This document shows positions 43,948 to 53,513 of a stretch of 64,000 nt of DNA, piece after piece. Positions within the stretch are counted from its first letter, which is position 1. Every line of letters begins with the position of its first letter. Location of the stretch: contig NZ_JAPWGW010000001.1 in the NCBI RefSeq assembly GCF_027213945.1, forward strand, positions 372,001 through 436,000. Reading direction: 5' to 3'. The notes below the pieces were generated by a model. The model searched no databases. It was not told the DNA's origin and saw nothing but the letters and a program-made list of their open reading frames with translations. The stretch comes from Henriciella marina. GTDB taxonomy: Bacteria > Pseudomonadota > Alphaproteobacteria > Caulobacterales > Hyphomonadaceae. Position numbers and translations under genes: made by a program.

Positions 43948-45060
43948 CTAACTACGCCAACGCAGCGTGACAGGCTTGATCGGGTTCTCAAAGGGGCGGT
44001 CTTCAGTACGCGAGGCCGCCCATTCCTTTTTCAGCGTGCGGTACCATTTGGCCTGCACATCAATATCGTCGATCCAGATCATCGCTTTCTGATACTTCAT
44101 GCCCTCATTTTGAAGGTCGACGATGTCACCGTCCTGACGCAGGAACTTGCGCGCGGCGGGCTTGAAGATCGGAATGGCGAGGTTGAGGAGCGGCGCCCCG
44201 AAGAACCAGGTCACCTGCGTGATCCGCGTCTGCTTCTTATAGACAGGGGTCAGACAGGTCAGCGTCAGCAAGCGCGCAGTCTCATTCTCCACGATTTCCC
44301 AGCGATAGCCGGGAAGCTGGAAGATGATCTGCGTCGTGACCTTGCCGCCAAATACCGCCTTGTAGGCCAGAGAATTGGATGACGGCTGATGGCGATCAAT
44401 CGCCCAGCCCCGGTCACGCGGAACAAAGGGCTTTTCCTTCAGCTTCAACCCCACGCTCGGTGGGCGCCACCACCACTGCGAATGCACAAAGGCAACGTGC
44501 GCCGGGTCCATCAGGCCTACGACGGCGTCATCCATGTGCGCGTTGAACGTCTCTTCGATGACGAATTTCGGCTTGTCGGGTAGCTCTCCAAAATCCGGCG
44601 GCGGCACGTCGGGCTCGCCCTCGAATTTCGGGTCATGCGCGATGAAGACGAAGATCATCCCGTTCTTCTCGTGCACGGGATAGCGGCGCACCTTGAAACG
44701 GCTTGCCTCATAGGGCTGACCTTCGAGCACGCTCGGCATGTGGCGGCAGACCCCGTCCGTGCCGAAGCGCCAGCCATGATAGGGGCACTCTACGGTCGGC
44801 TCGCCATTCGTGTCTTTCATCTTGCCCGCCGACAGCGGCACGAGCCGGTGCGGGCAGATATCCCGCAGCGCAAAGGCGTCACCCGCCTCTGTCCGGCCCA
44901 CCACGATGGGCTGATCCAGCATAATGACATGCTTCAGCCCGCCGGGTTTCAGCTCGCTTGAGGGGCACGCCAGATACCAACTATCTGTCAGCCAGCCTTC
45001 GGCCGTGATGCCTGGCTGGGTCTCTGTCGTCTTGTCGATAAGCGTCTGCGTGTCGGCCAT
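43948..45060 (-). CDS. Rieske non-haem iron oxygenase, alpha subunit type
   Basis: A 370-residue protein with a Rieske [2Fe-2S] domain, C-P-H-R ... C-P-Y-H-G-W near 70-100, and a catalytic domain with the mononuclear iron ligands in D-P-A-H-V-A-F-V-H (2-His) and D-I-V-D-L-Q-N-E (Asp). It resembles ring-hydroxylating oxygenases or VanA/KshA-type demethylases and steroid hydroxylases. The electron-transfer partner genes are not nearby. ATG 45060 (MADTQTLIDK) is the family-like start. A longer frame to 45417 overlaps lepA and is rejected. It is divergent from lepA. Confidence 0.9.
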   Translation of the reverse strand: MADTQTLIDKTTETQPGITAEGWLTDSWYLACPSSELKPGGLKHVIMLDQPIVVGRTEAGDAFALRDICPHRLVPLSAGKMKDTNGEPTVECPYHGWRFGTDGVCRHMPSVLEGQPYEASRFKVRRYPVHEKNGMIFVFIAHDPKFEGEPDVPPPDFGELPDKPKFVIEETFNAHMDDAVVGLMDPAHVAFVHSQWWWRPPSVGLKLKEKPFVPRDRGWAIDRHQPSSNSLAYKAVFGGKVTTQIIFQLPGYRWEIVENETARLLTLTCLTPVYKKQTRITQVTWFFGAPLLNLAIPIFKPAARKFLRQDGDIVDLQNEGMKYQKAMIWIDDIDVQAKWYRTLKKEWAASRTEDRPFENPIKPVTLRWRS

Positions 45061-45165
45061 GTGGCCTTCTATACTGCGCAAACCCTTACAGAAAGCCTGA
45101 AACACCCCGCATTGACAGCACGCAGCCGCTAGTCGGGAACGGCAAGCCCCGCTATATGGCGGGCC

Positions 45166-46971
45166 ATGACACCCCGCGAAAAGATCCGCAATTTTTCCAT
45201 CGTGGCCCATATCGACCACGGCAAGTCCACCCTCGCTGACCGGCTCATTCAGGTCACGGGCGGTCTCACAGATCGTGAGATGCGCGAACAGGTGCTCGAT
45301 TCCATGGATATCGAGCAGGAGCGCGGCATCACGATCAAGGCACAGACGGTCCGTCTGAATTACACTGCCAAAGATGGCGAGACCTACGTCCTGAACCTGA
45401 TGGACACGCCGGGCCACGTCGACTTCTCCTACGAAGTCAGCCGCTGCCTTGCTGCTTGCGAGGGCTCTCTCCTCATCGTTGACGCCTCACAGGGCGTCGA
45501 GGCGCAGACACTCGCCAACGTGTATCAGGCGATCGAGCAGGACCACGAAATCGTCCCGGTCCTCAACAAGATCGACCTGCCAGCCGCCGAGCCTGACCGC
45601 GTGAAAGAGCAGATCGAGGACATTATCGGCCTCGATGCCTCAGATGCGATCATGACGTCTGCCAAGAACAATATCGGCATTGAGGACGTCCTCGAAGCCA
45701 TCGTCACGCGCCTTCCGCCGCCACACGAAGGCGACCGGGACAAGCCGCTGAAAGCCTCGCTGATCGATGCCTATTACGACCCCTATCTCGGTGTGGTCGT
45801 CATCGTGCGCATCGTCGACGGCGTGATGAAGAAGAAGCAGAAGATCCGCATGATGCGCGCCAAGTCGACCTATGAGATCGACAAGGTCGGCGTTTTCGGG
45901 CCGAAGCCGACAGATGTCGACGAGCTTGGTCCCGGCGAAGTCGGCTTCTTCGTTGCCTCGATCAAGGAAGTGGCTGACACCGCCGTCGGCGACACCATCA
46001 CCGAAGAAAAGAACCAGACCGACACTCCCCTTCCAGGCTATAAGGAAGTCGTGCCGATGGTGTTCTGCGGCCTCTTCCCGGTTGATGCAGGTGACTTCGA
46101 TGATCTGCGCGCGGCCATGTCGAAGCTGCGTCTGAACGATGCGTCCTTCACCTGGGAAATGGAAACGTCCGCCGCGCTCGGCATGGGCTTTCGCTGCGGC
46201 TTCCTTGGGCTACTCCACCTCGAGATCATCCAGGAACGCCTCAGCCGTGAGTTTGACCTCGACCTGATCGCGACGGCCCCATCCGTGGTCTATGAGATGA
46301 CCATGACAGACGGCACCGAGCTGGAGCTGCACAATCCGGCAGACATGCCGGACGTTGTGCGCATCAGCGAAATCCGCGAACCGTGGATCAACGCGACGAT
46401 CTACACGCCGGACGACTATCTCGGTGCCATCCTGCAGCTCTGTCAGGACCGCCGCGGCATTCAGAAGGAGCTCTCCTATGTCGGGGGGCGCGCCATGGTG
46501 AAGTATGAGCTGCCGCTCAACGAAATCGTCTTCGACTTCTATGATCGTCTGAAATCCATCTCGAAGGGCTACGCCAGCTTCGATTACGAAATCATCGGCC
46601 ACCGCGCCGAAAACCTCGTGAAGATGCAGATCCTCGTGAATGACGAACCGGTCGATGCGCTTTCCATGCTCGTCCACCGCGACCGCGCCGAGGGCCGGGG
46701 CCGCCAGATGTGCGAGCGCCTGAAAGACCTCATCCCTCGCCAGATGTTCAAGATCCCGATCCAGGCCGCCATTGGTGGCCGCGTGATCGCGCGTGAAACC
46801 ATCTCGGCGCTCCGCAAGGATGTGACCTCGAAATGCTATGGCGGCGACGCAACGCGTAAACGCAAGCTCCTCGACAAGCAGAAAGCCGGCAAACAGCGCA
46901 TGCGCCAGTTCGGCAAGGTCGAAATCCCGCAGGAAGCTTTCGTGGCAGCCCTGCGTATGGACGACGATTGA
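45166..46971 (+). CDS. lepA: Elongation factor 4 (LepA)
   Basis: A 601-residue translational GTPase that assists ribosome biogenesis and back-translocation. Motifs: A-H-I-D-H-G-K-S-T at 14-22 (G1), R-G-I-T-I-K near 53-58 (G2), D-T-P-G-H near 81-85 (G3), N-K-I-D near 135-138 (G4), and the LepA-specific C-terminal domain with [18 protein letters not shown] near 560-577. Length is standard. It is followed by a repeat-rich gap. Confidence 0.97.
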   Translation: MTPREKIRNFSIVAHIDHGKSTLADRLIQVTGGLTDREMREQVLDSMDIEQERGITIKAQTVRLNYTAKDGETYVLNLMDTPGHVDFSYEVSRCLAACEGSLLIVDASQGVEAQTLANVYQAIEQDHEIVPVLNKIDLPAAEPDRVKEQIEDIIGLDASDAIMTSAKNNIGIEDVLEAIVTRLPPPHEGDRDKPLKASLIDAYYDPYLGVVVIVRIVDGVMKKKQKIRMMRAKSTYEIDKVGVFGPKPTDVDELGPGEVGFFVASIKEVADTAVGDTITEEKNQTDTPLPGYKEVVPMVFCGLFPVDAGDFDDLRAAMSKLRLNDASFTWEMETSAALGMGFRCGFLGLLHLEIIQERLSREFDLDLIATAPSVVYEMTMTDGTELELHNPADMPDVVRISEIREPWINATIYTPDDYLGAILQLCQDRRGIQKELSYVGGRAMVKYELPLNEIVFDFYDRLKSISKGYASFDYEIIGHRAENLVKMQILVNDEPVDALSMLVHRDRAEGRGRQMCERLKDLIPRQMFKIPIQAAIGGRVIARETISALRKDVTSKCYGGDATRKRKLLDKQKAGKQRMRQFGKVEIPQEAFVAALRMDDD

Positions 46972-46989
46972 TCTTAGAACATACGCCGT

Positions 46990-47005
46990 TCCCCGCATGC
47001 GGGGA
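46990..47005. repeat. Short palindromic element after lepA
   Basis: CCCCGCATGCGGGG is a perfect 14-bp palindrome 18 bases after the lepA stop. It is similar in style to the REP-like units at 25892-25965 and common between genes in alphaproteobacteria. It has no U-run, so it is not a clear terminator. The 238-base gap to the next gene also holds a doubtful 69-codon frame (46968-47177), which I do not call as a gene. Confidence 0.55.
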
Positions 47006-47209
47006 GGGTCGGGACGGAGTCTCTCGTACGTCACCGATAGACAGGCAATTCTTCGCCGATAGTCTCCTCGCAGAGCGACTTAACGTCGATGCTGAGCTTC
47101 ACGAAGCCCCGCTCAAAGCCTATTATGGCGGCGACGCGCGCGGCTATACCGACTTCCCGACCATGAAAGAGGCGTAGCGTTCACCGCGAACGAGAGACTG
47201 GGGGGAACT

Positions 47210-47722
47210 ATGAAACTACAATTCTGGGCAGCTGCAGCCGCACTGGCCGTCGCGTCGGGGCCAGCAGCTTTTGGGCAGTCATCTGAACTTGAGAGCGAAG
47301 ACAGTACAGCCACTATTGAAAACTGCCTCGCTGAGGCTGAAGCCGGTGGTCGCAATCGGGAATCATGCGTGGGCAGAATGTACGATGCCTGCCCGGGCAA
47401 TGCCGGCTCCACCCTCGAAATGGTGACCTGTATTACCAATGAGACCGCTTTCTGGGACGCTCGTTTGAATGAGGTCTATCGTGAGCTCATCGACATATAC
47501 AGGCGTCGGGATTCAGAGTTTAGCGACGACTACAACATGGTCGCCCGCCTTCGGGACACACAGCGCGGCTGGATAGAATGGCGCGATCTCAAATGCCGCT
47601 TTGCCTATGACGAATTTCGGGGCGGCACGATGGGCCGCATTACTGGCGCGGACTGCATGATGAGCATGACGGCGGAGCGCGTCTTTGAGCTGGAAGACCT
47701 CAAAGAAACCGCAGAGATGTAA
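47210..47722 (+). CDS. LprI/DUF1311-family secreted protein
   Basis: A 170-residue protein with a signal peptide (MKLQFWAAAAALAVASGPAAFG) and the LprI core C-L-A-E-A-E ... C-x(6)-C ... M-V-T-C-I-T-N-E-T-A-F-W-D-A-R-L-N-E-V-Y, then R-D-T-Q-R-G-W-I-E-W-R-D-L-K-C. LprI-like proteins bind or inhibit lysozyme in some bacteria; others have no known role. SD GGGGGGAA lies just before ATG 47210. Five or six conserved cysteines suggest periplasmic disulfides. Confidence 0.83.
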   Translation: MKLQFWAAAAALAVASGPAAFGQSSELESEDSTATIENCLAEAEAGGRNRESCVGRMYDACPGNAGSTLEMVTCITNETAFWDARLNEVYRELIDIYRRRDSEFSDDYNMVARLRDTQRGWIEWRDLKCRFAYDEFRGGTMGRITGADCMMSMTAERVFELEDLKETAEM

Positions 47723-47796
47723 GCCCTCCCCGGCGTCACCGATAGGCAGCCCGGACGCCAACGGCTAATCTCTTCTGCAAAACAGGGAGAGACGCT

Positions 47797-48603
47797 ATGG
47801 CGGATACAGCCACCACTTTCGAGGAAATCCTCTACGAAGTCGCAGACAATATCGCGACGATCACGCTGAATGCGCCGGACCGTATGAACACCATCTCCGG
47901 ACCGATGCTGGACGGGCTTTCCAGCGCGCTGCTGAAAGCAGATGCCGACACGGATGTGCGCTGCGTGATCCTGACCGGTGCAGGCCGCGCCTTCTGCGCT
48001 GGCCTCAATCTCGAAAGCGCAACCAAAGGCGAGGGCATTGGCTCCGGCGCTGTTTCATCTGCCAATCTTGACCTACGCAACACCCCGCCGACCATCCTGT
48101 TCAATATGGACACGCCAACCATCTGCGCCATCAATGGCGGCGCAGCCGGCTATGGCATGGACACGGCGCTGGGCTGCGATATCCGCATCATGTCGGACAA
48201 GGCAAAAATGGCCGCCGCCTTCACCAAGCGCGGCATCCTGCCTGAAAGCGGCGGCACCTGGTTCCTGCCGCGCATGCTGGGCTGGGAGAAAGCGTGCGAG
48301 CTCATTTTCACAGGCCGAACGCTAAAGGCGGACGAGTGCCTCGCAGAAGGCCTCTGCACTAAGGTTGCCGCACATGACAGCCTGATGGACGAAGCCCGCG
48401 CGCTGGCAAAGGAAATCGCATCCAACGCGCCGCTTGCCGTTCAGGCGTCCAAACGCCTCATGCGCATGGGCCTGTCGGAGCCATTCACCGAGCACGTCCA
48501 CCACGTCTTCCTGCAACTCCTGCCGCTCATGCGGTCAGAAGATGCCCGCGAAGGCATGATGGCCTTCCTCGAAAAGCGCGAAGCGAACTTCAAGGGCCGC
48601 TAG
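47797..48603 (+). CDS. Enoyl-CoA hydratase/isomerase family protein
   Basis: A 268-residue crotonase-fold enzyme. The oxyanion-hole segments are G-R-A-F-C-A-G-L-N-L near 63-72 and N-G-G-A-A-G-Y-G-M-D near 112-121. The acidic position normally used for hydration is in P-E-S-G-G-T-W near 149-155. It likely hydrates trans-2-enoyl-CoA or performs a related reaction in fatty-acid breakdown. It stands alone between the LprI-like gene and a convergent exported protein gene. Confidence 0.9.
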   Translation: MADTATTFEEILYEVADNIATITLNAPDRMNTISGPMLDGLSSALLKADADTDVRCVILTGAGRAFCAGLNLESATKGEGIGSGAVSSANLDLRNTPPTILFNMDTPTICAINGGAAGYGMDTALGCDIRIMSDKAKMAAAFTKRGILPESGGTWFLPRMLGWEKACELIFTGRTLKADECLAEGLCTKVAAHDSLMDEARALAKEIASNAPLAVQASKRLMRMGLSEPFTEHVHHVFLQLLPLMRSEDAREGMMAFLEKREANFKGR

Positions 48604-48609
48604 GCGGCG

Positions 48610-50289
48610 CTAGAAGCCACCCGTTGCCAGCGCAAGTTCGCGCGCCTCATCTTCAGCACCGAGCCTGCGAAGCGTGGAAAGCACGCTTTGCAGGCCTGCC
48701 GGAGAAAGCTCAGCCGGGTTACCGCCCACCGCGTTAAGCGCAAGCAGCAGGGCCTCGCCATGCGCGCCGTTGCGGGCAGCTGCTTCGATCGCAACGATCT
48801 GACCGGATGAAGGCTGGGTTTCCTCGTCGTCGACCTGTGCTGCGAGCGCCTGACGCGCCTCCACTGGAAGCGAAACATCAAAAGACGCCCAGACAGCGAA
48901 AAGGGACAGCGCCTGCGCGCGCACTGCGGTACTCGCATCTTCGCCCACAAGGTTTCCGGCCACACGCTCTATCGTTGCGCGATTGCGCTCGCGCGACATG
49001 ATCAGGCCATATCCGCGCATCAGGTCGACTTCGTACGAGGCATCACCAACCCCGACATCCGCTGCGTCGAGCCAGAAGCTGGCAAGCGACATGTTCCCAA
49101 CCGCCATAGCCGCGCGGGCAAAACTCAACGCCTCTTCTTGCTCGACTGCGTCAGCTGGGAAACGTTTAAGATTATCCTCGAACAAGCCGGCTGTCGTAGC
49201 GATCCCCTCGTCGCTGGCACGTGCTTCTTCGAGAGCTGCTGCGAGCGCTTCTATCTGGCGGCGCTCTAGGGAGACAACAGCTTCGGTCTCGTCTTCGCCA
49301 GCTTCTGGCTCTTGTTCAATGATAATCGGGTCAAACGCGGTCAGGTCACCGGGGCGCAGAATAACTGGCGCTTCGTCGACCTGCGTCAGAAGGAAAAACG
49401 CCTCTTCTGTCGCGGTCTGCGGCTCGAAATCCGGCGCGGAAACATAATCGACAAAAAGCGAGCGGTACTGCGGGGCATCCAGCAGACCCTCGGTCACGGC
49501 CCGGCGGGCCGCCAGAACGCGGAGTTCCAGAGGATTATCGCGGTCATTGGCATAAGCCATGGCAAGGTCGGGCCGCGCTGTCGCGAGTGCGTCCGGGGTC
49601 ACCTCCAGATTAGCAAGCTCTGAAAACGCAACCTGAAGACCGGAGCCGAGCCGCGCGTCCGGGCGTTCTTCCGACTCAGCTATGATGGCAATCGCCGTCT
49701 CCGTTACCCATGGGTCGGCGCCCTCCTCGATGGCGGCCAGCTCAAGCGCCAGCTCTGCCTCGGCGAGATTGTCACCTTCGATTGCGCAAATGATGCGGAG
49801 CTCCAGCCAGAACTTTTCGGCGGCCTCTGGATTCATCTGGTCGCAGACGAGACCAAGCTCGCCGCGCGCAAGCCGGTTGTCCGACGTGATGGCATCCGGG
49901 TCGACACCGTCCGGCAGCGTATCGACCTGCCGACCGAGCTCTGAAACGGCCTGGCGTTCGTTCAGAGCGGCCAGCAACTCAAGGCGCATCGTCTGAAGCT
50001 CACCGGAACCTTCCCCACGCGGCGCGACCGATGGCGAACGCAGGGCGCGGCTCAACAGGTTGCGCTCAGGCACCGACATCGTCTCAACGTCGAGCGACTG
50101 CATCAGCTCGAGCAGGAAGTCCGGGTCCGAAGATATCCAGAATCGGTCGGTCAGCGCTCGCTCACCGCGCGCCAGAAGGGTGGTGTTCCAGGCGTTCACA
50201 TCGTCGAGACCGCTGGAACGGATCTGGGCCTCTGCCCCCAAACTGATCGACGCTGCCAGAAGCAGCGCCTGAACTGGCCTAGAAAACAT
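48610..50289 (-). CDS. Large exported protein of unknown function (aroK-adjacent family)
   Basis: A 559-residue protein with a signal peptide (MFSRPVQALLLAASISLGAEA) and a long Ala/Glu-rich, probably alpha-helical body resembling helical-repeat (TPR/HAT-like) proteins. I do not recognise a named domain. Proteins of similar size and composition are encoded next to aroK in several alphaproteobacteria and are sometimes mislabelled antifreeze glycopeptide-like. ATG 50289 is preceded by GGAGG with 6-base spacing and lies within the end of the 44-residue ORF, so translation may be coupled. The location is probably periplasmic or on the cell surface. Confidence 0.65.
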   Translation of the reverse strand: MFSRPVQALLLAASISLGAEAQIRSSGLDDVNAWNTTLLARGERALTDRFWISSDPDFLLELMQSLDVETMSVPERNLLSRALRSPSVAPRGEGSGELQTMRLELLAALNERQAVSELGRQVDTLPDGVDPDAITSDNRLARGELGLVCDQMNPEAAEKFWLELRIICAIEGDNLAEAELALELAAIEEGADPWVTETAIAIIAESEERPDARLGSGLQVAFSELANLEVTPDALATARPDLAMAYANDRDNPLELRVLAARRAVTEGLLDAPQYRSLFVDYVSAPDFEPQTATEEAFFLLTQVDEAPVILRPGDLTAFDPIIIEQEPEAGEDETEAVVSLERRQIEALAAALEEARASDEGIATTAGLFEDNLKRFPADAVEQEEALSFARAAMAVGNMSLASFWLDAADVGVGDASYEVDLMRGYGLIMSRERNRATIERVAGNLVGEDASTAVRAQALSLFAVWASFDVSLPVEARQALAAQVDDEETQPSSGQIVAIEAAARNGAHGEALLLALNAVGGNPAELSPAGLQSVLSTLRRLGAEDEARELALATGGF

Positions 50290-50413
50290 TCTCGACCTCC
50301 ATCCGCACTTCGCCGGCTTCCGGGCGCGAATTATCGACTTCGGTGCCCAGCCACCAAAGAGCGCCAACAATGGCGATGATCAGGACAGCGAACAGGATGA
50401 ACCATTTGCGCAT
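50279..50413 (-). CDS. 44-residue single-pass membrane protein
   Basis: A 44-residue ORF on the minus strand: a short basic start M-R-K-W, a hydrophobic helix (about 4-22), then G-T-E-V-D-N-S-R-P-E-A-G-E and an acidic tail. GAGG lies 10 bases before the ATG. Its end overlaps the start of the large exported protein by 11 bases, and its own codons carry that gene's ribosome-binding site (GGAGG). This favours a real translated, coupled gene rather than a random frame. It is smaller than most automatic cut-offs. Function is unknown. Confidence 0.62.
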   Translation of the reverse strand: MRKWFILFAVLIIAIVGALWWLGTEVDNSRPEAGEVRMEVENVF

Positions 50414-50506
50414 TCGAAAGAAACCTCATTGGCATTAGCATGACCGCGATTGTTGCCCAGCAACGTCGAGCCTGTATAGGACACTCATGAGCGAGCTTAA
50501 AAGCCC

Positions 50507-51088
50507 ATGACCACAAAGAGTAGCTACACCGCAGATCCGGCACGAATAGGGCAAGCCATCTCTAAACGCACAGTCGCGCTTGTCGGACTGATGGGTGCTG
50601 GCAAATCGACTGTGGGTCGCCGGCTGGCAGATGCGCTGGGGCGCCAGTTTTACGATAGCGACAATGAGATTGAAAAGGCAGCCAGCCTCTCGATCTCCGA
50701 TATCTTCGCCCTGCATGGCGAGGAAGAGTTCAGGCGCGGCGAGCACCGCGTCCTCGAGCGGCTGCTCAACGAAGCACCTCATGTCCTCGCGACGGGCGGC
50801 GGCGCCTATCTCAACCCGGAGACGCGCGACCTGCTACGCGAGAAAGCCATCACGATCTGGCTCAATGCCGACCTGGAGACCCTGTGGCGGCGCGTCTCCC
50901 GGCGCAGCCACCGCCCGCTACTGAAAGCTGACAACCCGAAGGGCGTCCTCAGTCGACTTCTCGATGAGCGCACCCCTATCTATGAGAAAGCCGATCTGGT
51001 CGTGACGAGTGAGGAAGGCCCTCACCGCGCGACTGTGAACGCTATTCTGAAAGCACTCGACGAGTGGAGCCAGACACATAATGACTGA
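50507..51088 (+). CDS. aroK: Shikimate kinase
   Basis: A 193-residue enzyme phosphorylating shikimate in aromatic amino acid synthesis. Motifs: Walker A G-L-M-G-A-G-K-S-T-V-G near 27-37, D-S-D-N-E-I-E (shikimate/Mg region) near 50-56, F-R-x-x-E near 71-75, G-G-G-A near 92-95, and the lid R-x-x-R-P-L-L near 137-143. The N-terminus is about 20 residues longer than in E. coli, as in other alphaproteobacteria. It overlaps aroB by 8 bases. Confidence 0.95.
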   Translation: MTTKSSYTADPARIGQAISKRTVALVGLMGAGKSTVGRRLADALGRQFYDSDNEIEKAASLSISDIFALHGEEEFRRGEHRVLERLLNEAPHVLATGGGAYLNPETRDLLREKAITIWLNADLETLWRRVSRRSHRPLLKADNPKGVLSRLLDERTPIYEKADLVVTSEEGPHRATVNAILKALDEWSQTHND

Positions 51089-52211
51089 GACCACAGCCGC
51101 CCTCCATTTAGTCCGCGTTGATCTGGATGATCGCAGCTATGACATCCGTATCGGCGCGGGTCTCATCGAGGGCGCCGGAACTGCGCTTGCGCCCCTGACG
51201 CGTCAGCCGCGCGTATTTGTGCTGACCGACGGCACAGTTGGCGGTCTTTATGCTGGCGACCTTGAAAAGAGCCTGAGCGGCGCTGGCCTCGATATGCGGC
51301 TCAAGGCTGTGTCTCCCGGAGAGGGCGCAAAAAGCTGGGCCATCCTTGGCGAAGTGCTCGACTGGCTGCTGTCAGAAGGAGCAGGCCGCGATGATGTCCT
51401 TGTTGCCCTCGGCGGTGGCATCGTTGGTGACCTGACCGGCCTCGCCGCTTCGCTGATGAAGCGCGGCATGACTTTCGTTCAGATGCCAACCACGCTTCTG
51501 GCACAAGTGGATAGTTCCGTTGGCGGCAAAACGGCGGTGAATGCCACGCAGGGCAAGAATCTTATTGGCGCGTTCTATCAACCTGCGCTCGTGCTCGCTG
51601 ATACTGGCCTTCTGGCCACCCTACCGACGCGAGAACGTCTCGCCGGCTATGCCGAGATTGTAAAGTACGCCCTGATAGACGATCCTGCTTTCTTGGACTG
51701 GCTCGAAAAGCATGGCCTTGACGTCGTCGCACTCAAACAGGACGCGTTAGCTGAGGCAGTGGCCATTTCATGCCGGGCCAAGGCCCGCATTGTTTCGCAG
51801 GACGAGCGTGAATCTGGCGTCCGCGCACTGCTCAATCTTGGCCACACATTCGGCCATGCGCTCGAGGCCGTGAACGGTTTTCAGTCTTCGCTCCTTCATG
51901 GCGAAGCCGTTGCATCTGGCATGGCGCTCGCCCTTCGCTATTCGGCGCGCCTCGGGCTGATGGACATTACCGATGCTTGCCGCGCCGAAGCCCTTCTTGA
52001 AAAGGCTGGTCTGGTGACACAGCTAACTCGCGTGCCAGGGGGTCCATACACATCCAGTGCGCTCGTCGAAGCGATGAAGCAGGACAAGAAGGGCCGCGCC
52101 GGAAAAATTCCGCTCATTCTTGCGCGCGGTCTCGGTCAGGCCTTCATCCTGCCGGACGCCGATCTCGCCGATGTCGGCGAATTCTTAGAAGGGGAGCTCC
52201 AGCGGAGCTAA
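51081..52211 (+). CDS. aroB: 3-dehydroquinate synthase
   Basis: A 376-residue enzyme forming 3-dehydroquinate from DAHP using NAD and a divalent metal. Motifs: G-G-G-I-V-G-D-L-T-G near 112-121 (NAD), P-T-T-L-L-A-Q-V-D-S-S-V-G-G-K-T near 134-149, a metal Glu in Y-A-E-I-V-K near 193-198, and metal His residues in L-G-H-T-F-G-H-A and L-L-H-G-E-A-V near 254-276. Cotranscribed with aroK, and followed after 3 bases by the CorC-type gene. Confidence 0.96.
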   Translation: MTETTAALHLVRVDLDDRSYDIRIGAGLIEGAGTALAPLTRQPRVFVLTDGTVGGLYAGDLEKSLSGAGLDMRLKAVSPGEGAKSWAILGEVLDWLLSEGAGRDDVLVALGGGIVGDLTGLAASLMKRGMTFVQMPTTLLAQVDSSVGGKTAVNATQGKNLIGAFYQPALVLADTGLLATLPTRERLAGYAEIVKYALIDDPAFLDWLEKHGLDVVALKQDALAEAVAISCRAKARIVSQDERESGVRALLNLGHTFGHALEAVNGFQSSLLHGEAVASGMALALRYSARLGLMDITDACRAEALLEKAGLVTQLTRVPGGPYTSSALVEAMKQDKKGRAGKIPLILARGLGQAFILPDADLADVGEFLEGELQRS

Positions 52212-52214
52212 GCC

Positions 52215-53486
52215 ATGATTATTGGAACATTTATCGCCATCCTCTGCCTGCTCGGGATGTCGGCTTTCTTTTCAGGCTCTGAGACAGCCCTTACGGCCGC
52301 CTCACGCACCCGGATGCACCAGCTTGAGCGCGACGGCGACAAGCGCGCCGCCAAGGTCACGACGCTGATTTCTGATCGTGAGAAACTGATCGGGGCGATC
52401 CTGCTTGGAAACAACCTCGTCAATATTCTTGCATCGGCCCTCGCGACCACGCTCTTTGCGTCGCTCATGCCAGGCGCGGCAGGTGTGGCGACCGCCACAG
52501 CCGTCATGACAATTCTGGTTCTCATTTTCGCGGAAGTCCTGCCGAAAACCTACGCAATCACTCGCGCAGACCGGATGGCCATGTCGGTCGCCAAGCCGAT
52601 TTCGTGGCTTGTCGCTGGCGCAGCCTGGATCGTCACCATCATTCAGGGCATCGTAAACTTCACACTTCGCATGATCGGGGCAAGCGCCCCTGATGCCGAC
52701 TTCACGGCTGAAGAAGAAATTCGGGGCGCGATCGACTATCACCATTTCGAAGGCGGCGTGGACGAAGCCGACCGACATCGACTCGTCGGCGCGCTTGACC
52801 TCAAGGACATGACAGTCGAAGAAGTCATGATCCACCGCAAGAACATCACGATGCTGGATGCGACACTGCCATCAGGGGAGATCATCCGCCAGGCACTGAA
52901 GAGTCCTCATACCCGCATCCCGCTTTATCAGGCTGATGATGACGAAATCATCGGCATCCTGCATGTGAAGGACCTGCTGCGGGCAGTCGTGCAACATAAG
53001 GGCAATATTGACGGGCTCGATCTGACGGAGCTTTTGCGTGAACCCTGGTTCGTGCCCGAAACGACACCGTTGCAGGACCAGCTCGACCTCTTCCTGAAAG
53101 AGCGCAACCACTTCGCCCTCGTCATCGACGAATACGGCGAATTGCAGGGTCTTTTGACGCTTGAGGATATCCTCGAAGAGATTGTCGGCGATATTCGCGA
53201 CGAACATGACGTGCCAGTTCAGGGTGTTCGTCCGCAATCAGACGGCTCTGTCATGACCGAAGGTTGGGTCACTATCCGGGATCTCAACAGGGCCACGGGA
53301 TGGCAGCTTCCGGATGAGGAAGCCGTCACGGTCGCAGGCCTCGTCATTCACGAAGCTCAGACGATCCCGGAACCGGGTCAGCGTTTCGCCTTTCACGGTC
53401 ACCGCTTTGACATCATCCGCAAGACCCGCAACCAGATCACAGGCCTGCGGGTTGCCCCCATGCCGGAAGAGCCTGAGGACGACTGA
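52215..53486 (+). CDS. HlyC/CorC (CNNM-like) family transporter protein
   Basis: A 423-residue protein with a DUF21/CNNM membrane domain (about 1-190, four helices, S-A-F-F-S-G-S-E-T-A-L near 14-24), two CBS domains (about 205-320), and a CorC_HlyC C-terminal domain (about 335-420, with D-E-Y-G-E-L-Q-G-L near 303-311 at the CBS end). CNNM/CorC proteins are linked to magnesium and cobalt transport. It is the third gene of the aroK-aroB operon, by spacing; the functional link is unknown. Confidence 0.9.
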   Translation: MIIGTFIAILCLLGMSAFFSGSETALTAASRTRMHQLERDGDKRAAKVTTLISDREKLIGAILLGNNLVNILASALATTLFASLMPGAAGVATATAVMTILVLIFAEVLPKTYAITRADRMAMSVAKPISWLVAGAAWIVTIIQGIVNFTLRMIGASAPDADFTAEEEIRGAIDYHHFEGGVDEADRHRLVGALDLKDMTVEEVMIHRKNITMLDATLPSGEIIRQALKSPHTRIPLYQADDDEIIGILHVKDLLRAVVQHKGNIDGLDLTELLREPWFVPETTPLQDQLDLFLKERNHFALVIDEYGELQGLLTLEDILEEIVGDIRDEHDVPVQGVRPQSDGSVMTEGWVTIRDLNRATGWQLPDEEAVTVAGLVIHEAQTIPEPGQRFAFHGHRFDIIRKTRNQITGLRVAPMPEEPEDD

Positions 53487-53513
53487 CGCTCGCAGAGCCG
53501 TCGCGAATGTCGC

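Noticed and set aside
43948-45417. Long minus-strand frame extending the Rieske oxygenase 119 codons upstream
   Set aside because: The extension overlaps the start of lepA on the opposite strand and has no family similarity; the ATG at 45060 is preferred.
46968-47177. 69-codon frame after lepA ending in GYTDFPTMKEA
   Set aside because: It starts at a TTG overlapping the lepA stop, runs through a palindromic repeat (CCCCGCATGCGGGG), and has no SD. The N-terminal part has the PACGEGR-type translation common for such repeats. Not enough support for a gene.
47030-47747. CGTCACCGATAG direct repeat on both sides of the LprI-like gene (about 47029 and 47735), as if flanking an insertion
   Set aside because: A 12-base exact match over 700 bases is expected by chance a few times in 64 kb; flanking bases do not match and no transposase is present.
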